This document shows, piece by piece, positions 1 to 5,453 of a stretch of 5,519 bases of DNA (its first letter is position 1; the number at the start of each line of letters is the position of its first letter). The position numbers were made by a program, and so were the translations under genes. The notes beneath the pieces are model-generated. The model saw only the letters and a list, made by a program, of their open reading frames with translations, was not told the DNA's origin and did not search any database. The stretch is from Deltaproteobacteria bacterium (lineage in GTDB: Bacteria; Desulfobacterota; GWC2-55-46): NCBI GenBank assembly GCA_016218095.1, contig JACREV010000211.1, positions 1 to 5,519 on the forward strand, in the 5' to 3' direction.

Positions 1-573
1 CAGAGGACGGAGGTCCTTGAGGCGGAGGAGCCGTTCACAAAGGGGCAGAAGGGCTCTTCGGCCATGCCGCACAAGAGGAACCCGATACTGTCCGAGAACC
101 TGACGGGGCTTTCGCGCCTCATGCGCGGCTACGCCATGAGCGCTTTGGAGAACGTCGCGCTCTGGCACGAGCGCGACATATCGCATTCGTCGGTCGAAAG
201 GGTGATCGCGCCGGACGCTACGATCCTTATGGACTTCATGCTTGCGCGCGCGACGAACCTCATAAGAGACCTCGTCGTGTACCCGGAGAACATGAAGGAG
301 AACATGGAGAGGCTTAAGGGTGTCGTCTTCTCCCAGAAGGTCTTATTAAAGCTGGTCGAGAAGGGCACGACCCGCGAGGAGGCGTACGCGATCGTCCAGA
401 GGAACGCGATGAAGGTCTGGGAGGGCTTGGGGGACTTCAAGTCGCTCCTCCTTGAGGACAATGAGGTCATGAACTATCTAACGTCCAAGGAGGTCGAGGC
501 CTGCTTCGATGTGCGGCCTTACCTCAAGAACGTGGACTACATCTTCAGAAGGACGTTCGGAGTAAAAAAGTAA
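1..573 (+). CDS. purB: Adenylosuccinate lyase, C-terminal part (5' end outside window)
   Basis: This is the last 190 codons of adenylosuccinate lyase, open from the first base of the window in frame 1. The enzyme is a cytosolic tetramer of the fumarase/aspartase superfamily. It releases fumarate from SAICAR (to AICAR) and from adenylosuccinate (to AMP). The superfamily signature GSSAMPHKRNP is at fragment residues 18-28; in family structures this flexible loop carries the catalytic serine. The C-terminal region with ENVALWHERDISHSSVER, typical of PurB, follows. Bacterial PurB is about 430 aa, so roughly 240 residues lie upstream. An internal ATG at 64 lies inside the signature and is not the true start. 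purC begins 19 nt after the stop, so the two are very probably co-transcribed. The C-terminus looks intact. Confidence 0.96.
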   Translation, partial: QRTEVLEAEEPFTKGQKGSSAMPHKRNPILSENLTGLSRLMRGYAMSALENVALWHERDISHSSVERVIAPDATILMDFMLARATNLIRDLVVYPENMKENMERLKGVVFSQKVLLKLVEKGTTREEAYAIVQRNAMKVWEGLGDFKSLLLEDNEVMNYLTSKEVEACFDVRPYLKNVDYIFRRTFGVKK

Positions 574-592
574 AGACCGGAGGGTTTTAAAG

Positions 593-1297
593 ATGCAGAG
601 GCTTGAGAAGCTTTACGAAGGCAAGGCGAAGGTCCTTTATTCGACCGACAACCCGGACCTCATCATACAATACTTCAAGGACGAGGCGACGGCGTTTGAC
701 GGGAAGAAGAAGGGGATAATAGAGTCGAAGGGGATACTCAACAACAAGATATCGTCGCGGATATTCAGGTACCTAGAGTCCAAGGGCGTAAAGACGCACT
801 TCGTGGAGATGCCCTCTGAGCGGGAGATGGTCGTAAAAAGGCTTAAGATCGTCCCCATCGAGGTCGTGGTCCGGAACATAGCCGCGGGCTCCCTTTCCAA
901 GAGGATGGGTGTAGAGGAAGGCACGCCGCTTAAGGAGACGATACTCGAGCTCTATTACAAGAGCGATGCGCTCGGCGACCCGATGATAAACGAGTACCAC
1001 GTGAAGGCATTCGGGCTCGCCGGGGCAGACGAGCTCCGGCGCATCGAGGCAGAGGCGTTGAAGGTCAACAAATATCTTTCGGAGTTTTTCGATGAGCGCG
1101 GTATAATACTCGTGGACTTCAAGCTCGAGTTCGGCATACACAAGGGCGAGATACTCCTGGGCGACGAGGTCACCCCGGACGGTTGCAGGCTCTGGGACAA
1201 GGAGACCCGCGAGAAGATGGACAAGGACAGGTTCAGGCGCGACCTCGGCAAGGTCGAAGAGGCGTACCAGGAAGTCTTGAGAAAGGTGATGGAGTGA
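593..1297 (+). CDS. purC: SAICAR synthetase (phosphoribosylaminoimidazole-succinocarboxamide synthase)
   Basis: A 234-aa protein, the normal length for bacterial PurC. It condenses CAIR with aspartate using ATP to give SAICAR, the substrate of the adjacent PurB. Visible family motifs are LYEGKAK at residues 7-13 (nucleotide-binding loop), DEATAFDGKKK at 30-40, EVVVRNIAAGSL at 90-101, DFKLEFG at 175-181, and GDEVTPDGCRLWD at 190-202, followed by DKDRFRRDLG. All expected blocks are present, with no sign of frameshift. The start is fixed by a good Shine-Dalgarno (GGAGG at 579-583, 9 nt from the ATG) and by the N-terminal MQRLEKLYEGKAK, which matches the family. Its TGA stop overlaps the purS ATG by one base (TGATG), implying translational coupling. 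Confidence 0.97.
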   Translation: MQRLEKLYEGKAKVLYSTDNPDLIIQYFKDEATAFDGKKKGIIESKGILNNKISSRIFRYLESKGVKTHFVEMPSEREMVVKRLKIVPIEVVVRNIAAGSLSKRMGVEEGTPLKETILELYYKSDALGDPMINEYHVKAFGLAGADELRRIEAEALKVNKYLSEFFDERGIILVDFKLEFGIHKGEILLGDEVTPDGCRLWDKETREKMDKDRFRRDLGKVEEAYQEVLRKVME

Positions 1298-1536
1298 TGA
1301 AGGCCAAAGTCTATGTAACGCTTAAAAAGGGCGTCCTCGACCCGCAGGGCAAGGCCGTGATGGGCGCGTTGAAGACCATGTCCTTCGACGAGGTCAGGGA
1401 CGTGAGAATAGGAAAGTTCATGGAGCTCGAGATAGACGGCGCGTCGAAAGAAAAGGAGGAGGCCCGCATCAAGGATATGTGCGAGCGGCTCCTCGCGAAC
1501 ACAGTAATCGAGAATTACAGGATTGAGATCGAGTAA
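1297..1536 (+). CDS. purS: Phosphoribosylformylglycinamidine synthase subunit PurS
   Basis: A 79-aa protein, the usual size for PurS. PurS is the small bridging subunit of three-part FGAM synthase; it joins PurQ (glutaminase) to the small type of PurL and helps pass ammonia between them. The sequence has the family pattern: KVYVTLKKGVLDPQG at the start, then KAVMGAL, a central VRDVRIGKFMELEID, and the C-terminal NTVIENYRIEI strand. An in-frame ATG at 1183 lies deep inside purC and is rejected. The ATG at 1297 has AAGGTGAT (1283-1290) 6 nt upstream and gives the correct N-terminus. It shares one base with the purC stop, and its own TAA overlaps the purQ Shine-Dalgarno. PurS presence predicts that the genome encodes the small PurL, not the large single-chain enzyme. 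Confidence 0.95.
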   Translation: MKAKVYVTLKKGVLDPQGKAVMGALKTMSFDEVRDVRIGKFMELEIDGASKEKEEARIKDMCERLLANTVIENYRIEIE

Positions 1537-1548
1537 GGAGATCGGATA

Positions 1549-2238
1549 GTGAAGTTCGGCATCGTAGTTTTTCCGGGTTCCAACTGCGACCACGACTGCT
1601 ACCACGTGGTCAAGCATGTATTCAATAAAGACGCCGGGTACGTCTGGCACAAGGATACATCTTTAAAGGGCTACGACTGCGTGATACTCCCCGGCGGGTT
1701 CTCCTACGGGGATTATCTCCGGACCGGGGCGATAGCGAGCGCCTCGCCCGTGATGAACGAAGTCGTAAGTTTCGCAAAAAAGGGCGGGCTCGTCCTCGGC
1801 ATCTGCAACGGCTTCCAGATATTGACGGAGGCCGGGTTGCTCCCCGGCGCGCTCATGAGGAACAGGGGGCTCAAGTTCATCTGCGCTCACGTGCCTGTGC
1901 GGGTGGACAACAACGCAACACCTTTTACCGCGAGGTACGGGAAGAACGAAGTCGTCGATATGCCGATAGCGCACGCAGACGGCAACTACTTCGCCGACGT
2001 TGACACGATAAAAAAGCTCGAAGACTCGGGGAGGATCGCATTCAGGTATTCGACACCCGGGGGGACGGCGACCGACGATGCCAACCCGAACGGCGCGTTA
2101 CTCAATATCGCAGGCATCACTAACGAGAGGGGGAACGTGCTCGGCATGATGCCGCACCCGGAGAGGGCGAGCGAGACAGCGCTCGGCTCAATCGGCGGCA
2201 GGGGCGTTTTTGAATCGATCATAAGCGCATTGTCATAA
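1549..2238 (+). CDS. purQ: Phosphoribosylformylglycinamidine synthase subunit PurQ (glutaminase)
   Basis: A 229-aa class I glutamine amidotransferase that hydrolyses glutamine to supply ammonia to PurL in FGAM synthesis. The N-terminus FGIVVFPGSNCD is diagnostic of PurQ. The oxyanion region is LPGGFSYGDYLR (residues 47-58). The nucleophile Cys86 lies in GICNGFQ, and the rest of the triad, His203 and Glu205, is in MMPHPER. The C-terminal G-R-G-x-F-E-S segment is also typical. The start is GTG, chosen because AAGGAG (1535-1540) sits 8 nt upstream and the protein then begins MKFGIVVFPG as in homologues. It lies 12 nt after purS. The protein appears complete and catalytically intact. purL does not follow it here. 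Confidence 0.96.
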   Translation: MKFGIVVFPGSNCDHDCYHVVKHVFNKDAGYVWHKDTSLKGYDCVILPGGFSYGDYLRTGAIASASPVMNEVVSFAKKGGLVLGICNGFQILTEAGLLPGALMRNRGLKFICAHVPVRVDNNATPFTARYGKNEVVDMPIAHADGNYFADVDTIKKLEDSGRIAFRYSTPGGTATDDANPNGALLNIAGITNERGNVLGMMPHPERASETALGSIGGRGVFESIISALS

Positions 2239-2255
2239 GGGATAAGGGAACGCAA

Positions 2256-3116
2256 ATGGGGTTCAAGGAAGATCTCAGATCAGGAAAGTTCGTCATAACC
2301 GCCGAGATATGCCCGCCCAGGGGGACCGAGGCGGCTTCGTTCATAGAGAAGGCGCGGCTCCTTAAAGGCAGGATCTCTGCCGCGAACGTCACCGACAACC
2401 AGCGGGCGGTCATGCGCCTCTCGTCCCTCGCCTGCTCGGTACTGCTCATGAAGGAAGGGCTCGAGCCGGTCTTTCAGATGACGTGCAGGGACCGGAACAG
2501 GCTCGCCCTTCAATCAGACCTCCTCGGCGCGTGGGTCCTTGGCGTAAGGAACATACTCGCGCTCACCGGAGACCACGTGTCCGCTGGCGACCACAGGGAG
2601 GCGAAGGCGGTCTTCGACCTCGATTCGGTCCAGCTCGTCTCCATGATAACGACGCTCAACTCCGGGAAGAACATGAACGGGGTCGAGCTCCGCGGCGGGA
2701 CCGATTTTTTCATCGGCGCGGTCGTAGCCCCCGAGGCGAGCCCCTGGGAGCCGGAGGAAATAAAGTTCGAGAAGAAGGTCGCGGCAGGGGCGAGGTTCTT
2801 CCAGTCGCAGGCGATATTCGACATGGATAAGTTCAAGAGGTTCTTCGACGGGGCTGAAAAATCCGGGGCCTCCATCCTCGGCGGCATTCTCCTGCTTAAG
2901 TCCGCGAAGATGGCCAACTACCTTAACGCGAACGTCCCCGGGGTACACGTGCCTCAGAATCTCATAGACGAGCTCGAAGGGGCGCCCGACCAGCTCGAGA
3001 AGGGCATCGAGATAGCCGCAAGGCAGGTGAGGGAATTGAAGAAGTTCTGCCACGGCGCGCACATCATGGCCATAGGCCAGGAAGAGAGCGTTGTAAGGAT
3101 AATCGAGGGGGCTTGA
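2256..3116 (+). CDS. metF: MetF-like methylenetetrahydrofolate reductase
   Basis: A 286-aa TIM-barrel flavoprotein of the methylenetetrahydrofolate reductase family, which reduces 5,10-methylene-THF to 5-methyl-THF for methionine synthesis or, in acetogen-type metabolism, in the methyl branch. Landmarks are TAEICPPRG with the conserved Glu17 (equivalent to the E. coli proton-donor Glu28), ANVTDNQRAVMRLS at 43-56, MTCRDRNR at 75-82, LALTGD with Asp106 (flavin/folate-binding Asp120 equivalent), FIGAVVAPE at 152-160, and the QSQAIFD block at 183-189 (Gln185 near the E. coli Gln183 position). AAGGGA 6 nt before the ATG fixes the start. It lies 17 nt after purQ and before the operon terminator, so it is probably expressed with the purine genes. 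It resembles the short type often paired with MetV, but no metV is visible here. The physiological electron donor cannot be told. Confidence 0.88.
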   Translation: MGFKEDLRSGKFVITAEICPPRGTEAASFIEKARLLKGRISAANVTDNQRAVMRLSSLACSVLLMKEGLEPVFQMTCRDRNRLALQSDLLGAWVLGVRNILALTGDHVSAGDHREAKAVFDLDSVQLVSMITTLNSGKNMNGVELRGGTDFFIGAVVAPEASPWEPEEIKFEKKVAAGARFFQSQAIFDMDKFKRFFDGAEKSGASILGGILLLKSAKMANYLNANVPGVHVPQNLIDELEGAPDQLEKGIEIAARQVRELKKFCHGAHIMAIGQEESVVRIIEGA

Positions 3117-3117
3117 A

Positions 3118-3260
3118 AAGCTACTCTAAAAATTGTTATTTTTCCTGATCTCTGTGTCAGGTCGGAAATAAAAATGCTCACATATTACCATATATGCTCC
3201 GCTTTTTATTTCCGCCCTTCCTTGACCTCAGAAAAAATTCCTAATTTTTAGAGGTAGCTT
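3118..3260. repeat. 143-bp AT-rich imperfect palindrome, possible MITE-like element
   Basis: Outer arms: 3118-3134 (AAGCTACTCTAAAAATT) is the reverse complement of 3243-3260 apart from one extra G at 3253. Inner arms: 3163-3174 (CGGAAATAAAAA) is the exact complement of 3203-3214. Between them each side has a 28-31 nt segment of weaker complementarity, including TTTTTCCTGA against TCAGAAAAAA. The 28-nt loop (3175-3202) contains its own small CATAT/ATATG repeat. AAAAG occurs directly on both sides (3116-3120 and 3261-3265), a possible 5-bp target duplication, though A-rich and so weak evidence. There is no coding capacity. The element is far more AT-rich than its surroundings and separates metF from the operon terminator. 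As RNA either strand would fold into one long interrupted hairpin. Confidence 0.7.
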
Positions 3261-3290
3261 AAAAGAGTATGATTGAAATGTCAAATGCCA

Positions 3291-3323
3291 AACGCCGGAC
3301 GTGAAAGCGTCCGGCGTTTTTTT
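3291..3323 (+). terminator. Rho-independent terminator of the pur-metF operon
   Basis: A perfect 11-bp stem (AACGCCGGACG, 3291-3301, with CGTCCGGCGTT, 3308-3318), a 6-nt loop TGAAAG, and a T-run from 3317 to 3323. The run of T is on the + strand, so it mainly ends transcription from the purine side. Read from the - strand, the hairpin has A's upstream but only a short T-run after it, so it may serve the converging cupin gene less well. Confidence 0.93.
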
Positions 3324-3342
3324 GTAAGAGAGCCTTAAAATT

Positions 3343-3807
3343 TCAGCTCGCCTTTTCCTCTTCATCCCCGTCCTCAGGGGAATCGTCCATCGTTATCTCG
3401 TACTCTTCGCCTTCGGTCTCCACTGCGGCTGTTTCGGCCTCTTCGGTCTTGACTTCCGGCTTGTCGGCATCGGGTGTCAAACCCGTCGGCGAGACGCCGC
3501 CCGCGGCTATGTAGACCGCCTCCTCGTCGCCGAGGTTGTCGAGGAGGAAGACCTGCGCATCTTTCGAATGGAACGCCTCTCCCGCGCCGACCGTGAAAGA
3601 GGTCTTCCCGCTCTTTATGCGTATGGACCCCTTGAGGATGCATATGATCTCCTCCCTGCCTTCGCCCGGAGAGAGCCTCTTCGAGGTCTCCCTGGGCCTG
3701 AGCCTGCCGTAGGTGAGGTACACGGTCCCGCCGAGTTCGCCGGGGCCGAGGGAGTATTCGTTGTTGGGGTTGAGTTCAGCTAGCTGAGGGAGCTTGTATA
3801 TCTTCAT
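3343..3807 (-). CDS. Cupin-fold protein with degenerate metal site and acidic C-terminal tail
   Basis: A 154-aa protein. Residues 21-104 follow a cupin beta-barrel pattern: GGTVYLTYGRLRPRE, then SPGEGREEIICILKGSIRIK (the position of cupin motif 1, including the usual E and G), and VGAGEAFHSKDAQVFLLDN (motif 2). Of the metal ligands only a motif-2 histidine (His80) is evident; the HxH of motif 1 is absent, so a metal enzyme is doubtful and a binding or regulatory role is more likely. Residues 118-152 are a low-complexity tail rich in Glu and Asp, probably disordered. The start at 3807 is preferred over an upstream ATG at 3879 because the latter extends far into the preceding gene, while 3807 overlaps the AbrB-like gene's stop as ATGA and begins the recognisable sequence. 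Substrate or partner unknown. Confidence 0.8.
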   Translation of the reverse strand: MKIYKLPQLAELNPNNEYSLGPGELGGTVYLTYGRLRPRETSKRLSPGEGREEIICILKGSIRIKSGKTSFTVGAGEAFHSKDAQVFLLDNLGDEEAVYIAAGGVSPTGLTPDADKPEVKTEEAETAAVETEGEEYEITMDDSPEDGDEEEKAS

Positions 3808-4004
3808 GCCATCGTTTCCATGGTGTCCCTGAAGTGCTCGATGAAGTCCTCGCCGTGCATGGGCCTCAAGATTATCCATTTTTTTTTCTTGTCGAGCCTC
3901 ACCTCGACCTCTGCGCCGGGGATGAGCTCGAGGAAACGGAGGTAGTCCTCCGGGAGGGCTACGCCCTCGCGCCCTTTTTCTATTCGAACGATCTTCTCTT
4001 TCAT
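3804..4004 (-). CDS. AbrB/MazE-type swapped-hairpin DNA-binding protein
   Basis: A 66-aa protein. Residues 4-48 fit the SpoVT-AbrB domain: an N-terminal strand KIVRIEKGREGVALPEDYLR (the usual position of the 'G-x-x-x-LP' turn), then LELIPGAEVEVRL and a basic turn KKKK before WIILRP. Such domains dimerise by interleaving hairpins and bind DNA as small regulators or as antitoxins. A short helix-like tail (52-66) could contact a partner. The ATG has AAAGGGGG (4011-4018) about 6 nt upstream. Its stop overlaps the cupin start by 4 nt, so the two should be made together. The downstream gene does not look like a known MazF, VapC or similar toxin, so a transcriptional regulator, possibly autoregulatory, is as likely as an antitoxin. 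Confidence 0.85.
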   Translation of the reverse strand: MKEKIVRIEKGREGVALPEDYLRFLELIPGAEVEVRLDKKKKWIILRPMHGEDFIEHFRDTMETMA

Positions 4005-4064
4005 GGTCTTCCCCCTTTGCGTCTTTTGCCTGCCCCTTTATCGTCTTCAGTAGCTTAAAGCACG

Positions 4065-4078
4065 GCGGTATTCACCGC
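4065..4078. promoter_or_regulatory. Small inverted repeat at predicted start site of the AbrB-like operon
   Basis: GCGGT-ATTC-ACCGC, a 5-bp perfect inverted repeat with a 4-nt spacer. It begins about 7-10 nt downstream of the -10 element of the - strand promoter, overlapping the likely transcription start. A position like this suits an operator for autoregulation by the AbrB-like protein, but it is short and could be chance. Confidence 0.35.
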
Positions 4079-4084
4079 TCATTT

Positions 4085-4116
4085 ATTATATTAAGTTCAC
4101 AAAGGCGAGTAGTCAA
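4085..4116 (-). promoter_or_regulatory. Sigma70-type promoter for the AbrB-like/cupin operon
   Basis: On the - strand TTGACT (4116-4111) is followed after 17 nt by TAATAT (4093-4088), overlapping a better TATAAT (4090-4085) at a 20-nt spacing. Upstream of the -35 is a seven-A tract (within 4122-4141, itself flanked by TTCATT/AATGAA), placed like an UP element. The 5' leader to the ATG at 4004 would be about 75 nt. Confidence 0.6.
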
Positions 4117-4241
4117 GGTAATTCATTGTTTTTTTAATGAAGGAAAGGTTCAAGAAGCCCGCGAGGTCTTTGACGCTGCGCGCCTGTTCCGGTAAAACAG
4201 GAAACGAACGGAAGCAGGCCATTCGACGAAGTCGCCGAACC
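4117..4241. other. Divergent intergenic spacer, no confident gene
   Basis: This stretch separates the - strand AbrB-like promoter from the + strand HAMP promoter. It contains two small inverted repeats (TTCATT/AATGAA at 4122-4141 and CCTGTT/AACAGG at 4183-4201) and short open frames on both strands without ribosome binding sites. The + frame from 4137 contains a GNERK-like string discussed in the findings. I see no RNA gene or clear coding sequence. Confidence 0.5.
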
Positions 4242-4269
4242 TTGACAATTATGTGCCAAGGTGTATTAT
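4242..4269 (+). promoter_or_regulatory. Strong sigma70-type promoter for the HAMP/nuclease pair
   Basis: A perfect -35 TTGACA (4242-4247), 16-nt spacer, then TATTAT (4264-4269, five of six consensus bases). Transcription would begin near 4276, leaving a leader of about 28 nt before the ATG at 4304. This promoter also rules out the in-frame GTG at 4253 as start of the gene. Confidence 0.75.
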
Positions 4270-4303
4270 ATCCAAAGGCGTAAGTACCTTTAAGGGCCCC
4301 AAG

Positions 4304-4852
4304 ATGCAGAAGGAAGACTCCTTAAAAACAGGGCATATCAAACAACGGTACTTCTGTGCGAGAGAGCTCCAGTTCTCCATCGCGCTCCTCATCGTACTCG
4401 CGCTCCTCGGCGGGGTATTCCTCCAGGCCATCTCATCCCTCTTAAGCCAGTACTACGGCGTCGATACCCCGATACTCGGCGTACTCCTCGTTATAGGTTA
4501 CATCGCCATAGTAGTCCTCCTCGCGGTCTTCTACACCCACAGGCTCATAGGCCCGTTCGTCCGGCTCGAATACGAGATGAGGATGATAGCCGCAGGCAAT
4601 ATCTCGAAGCGCCTCACCTTGAGGACCAAGGACGACCTCCACATCAGGAACTTCGTGAAGCACGTGAACTGCTTCGTCGGCAGGTTCGAGGAGATGAGCC
4701 GGGAGTACAACCTCCTCAACTCCGCCGTATCAAAAAGGCTCGACGATATCACCAGGGAGATAGCGAAGGGCTCTGAAGCCGACTGCTCCATGATACAGGA
4801 GGAGATAAAGGCCCTTCAGGCCGAGATGAGGAAGTTCAGGGAAAAATGGTAG
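4304..4852 (+). CDS. Small two-helix membrane protein with HAMP-like domain, no output domain
   Basis: A 182-aa inner-membrane protein. Residues 24-43 and 57-77 are hydrophobic helices joined by a short loop (about 44-56), so there is no periplasmic sensor domain. Residues 78-130 resemble a HAMP linker: HRLIGPFVRLEYEMRMIAAGN holds the conserved proline and the 'AAGN' turn, then RTKDDLHIRNFVKHVN. Residues 129-181 are charged and helical, likely coiled coil. There is no kinase, cyclase or chemotaxis signalling hairpin. It may modulate a partner receptor or the membrane, but no function can be assigned. The ATG at 4304 is chosen because the promoter lies just upstream; AAGGG (4292-4296) is a modest ribosome site 7 nt away. 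The next gene starts 10 nt after its stop and is probably co-transcribed. Confidence 0.82.
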   Translation: MQKEDSLKTGHIKQRYFCARELQFSIALLIVLALLGGVFLQAISSLLSQYYGVDTPILGVLLVIGYIAIVVLLAVFYTHRLIGPFVRLEYEMRMIAAGNISKRLTLRTKDDLHIRNFVKHVNCFVGRFEEMSREYNLLNSAVSKRLDDITREIAKGSEADCSMIQEEIKALQAEMRKFREKW

Positions 4853-4862
4853 CCTTAAGTCA

Positions 4863-5351
4863 GTGACCAGCCGCTTAAAAGCCCTCCTCGTTTTTTTCAT
4901 AATCCTCTCAGCAGTCCCCTGCCTTTCAGAGGCTTCAGAGAAGGATACCTTCGTAAAATACGTCATCGACGGCGACACGATAACCGTACCTGGCGGAGAG
5001 AGCGTAAGGTACATCGGGATAGACACGCCTGAGCGGGGCGAGCCTTTCTACATGGAGGCGAGACAAAGGAACCTCTCTCTCGTAAAGGGCAAAAAGGTCA
5101 CGCTCGTCTTTTGTGATAATGAGAGGCGGGACAAGTACGGCAGGCTCCTCGCCTGGGTATACGCCGGGGGGGTCTTCGTGAACGAGGTCCTGCTGAAGGA
5201 GGGGCTCGCCCGGAGGCTCCCCATACCGCCCTGCGGGACGATGTTTTCGGATGAGTTTAAGGCCGCGGAAAAGGCGGCCCGCGACAAGAGGCTCGGCATA
5301 TGGGCGGACAAGGCTGTCCCTGGGAGCGAGATGCGAGTACCTCTTAGATAA
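4863..5351 (+). CDS. Secreted thermonuclease-family (SNase) nuclease
   Basis: A 162-aa protein starting with GTG. Residues 1-24 are a signal peptide: basic SRLK, a hydrophobic core ALLVFFIILSAVP, and a probable signal peptidase I site after SEA (Ala24). Cys20 does not sit in a good lipobox. Residues 28-147 form the SNase OB-fold domain. Equivalents of the S. aureus active site are all present: Asp38 in DGDT, Arg49, Asp54 and Thr55 in GIDTPE, Glu57, and Arg94 in DKYGR. The usual domain ending LGIW is at 144-147. It is therefore predicted to be an active Ca2+-dependent nuclease outside the cytoplasm, cutting DNA or RNA for nutrition or defence; which is unknown. It has no clear Shine-Dalgarno and lies 10 nt after the HAMP-like gene, suggesting translational coupling. 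A 15-residue tail follows the domain. Confidence 0.9.
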   Translation: MTSRLKALLVFFIILSAVPCLSEASEKDTFVKYVIDGDTITVPGGESVRYIGIDTPERGEPFYMEARQRNLSLVKGKKVTLVFCDNERRDKYGRLLAWVYAGGVFVNEVLLKEGLARRLPIPPCGTMFSDEFKAAEKAARDKRLGIWADKAVPGSEMRVPLR

Positions 5352-5412
5352 AAAGAAGGGTATGTAGCGGCCGGTTTGATCCTCTAAATGCCACGGCAAC
5401 GCCCGTTTTATC

Positions 5413-5442
5413 TTGACAACCTCGACCCCGGCTTATTATAGT
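5413..5442 (+). promoter_or_regulatory. Promoter of tRNA-Cys
   Basis: TTGACA (5413-5418) followed by an overlapping pair of -10 candidates, TATTAT (5434-5439, spacer 15) and TATAGT (5437-5442, spacer 18). The tRNA starts about 12-15 nt further on, a normal short leader. The spacing is slightly off optimum for either choice, so the exact -10 is uncertain. Confidence 0.6.
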
Positions 5443-5453
5443 ATCAATATAAA

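Noticed and set aside
955..1650. A 231-codon - strand open frame across purC, purS and the start of purQ.
   Set aside because: It is antisense to three well-identified genes; long shadow frames are expected in GC-rich DNA and it resembles no family.
3223..3284. Promoter-like strings near the palindrome (TTGACC and TATGAT on +, TTGACA on -).
   Set aside because: None has a partner element at a 16-18 nt spacing with a reasonable match.
3808..3879. A 24-residue N-terminal extension of the cupin protein.
   Set aside because: It lies wholly within the AbrB-like gene, has no ribosome site, and the ATG at 3807 makes the typical ATGA overlap.
4097..4222. A 41-codon - strand open frame starting MACFRSF and ending YLDYSPL, just upstream of the AbrB-like gene.
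   Set aside because: No ribosome site, no recognisable domain, and the AbrB-like promoter's -35 lies inside it. The amino-acid composition is plausible, but nothing else supports translation.
4253..4303. An upstream in-frame GTG start for the HAMP-like protein, adding 17 residues.
   Set aside because: The -10 element (4264-4269) lies downstream of it, so the transcript from the visible promoter would not contain it.
5391..5410. Possible terminator for the nuclease gene (CGGC-AAC-GCCCG followed by TTTTA).
   Set aside because: The stem is only 4 bp with a bulge, and the T-run is short. No convincing terminator is visible between 5352 and 5412.
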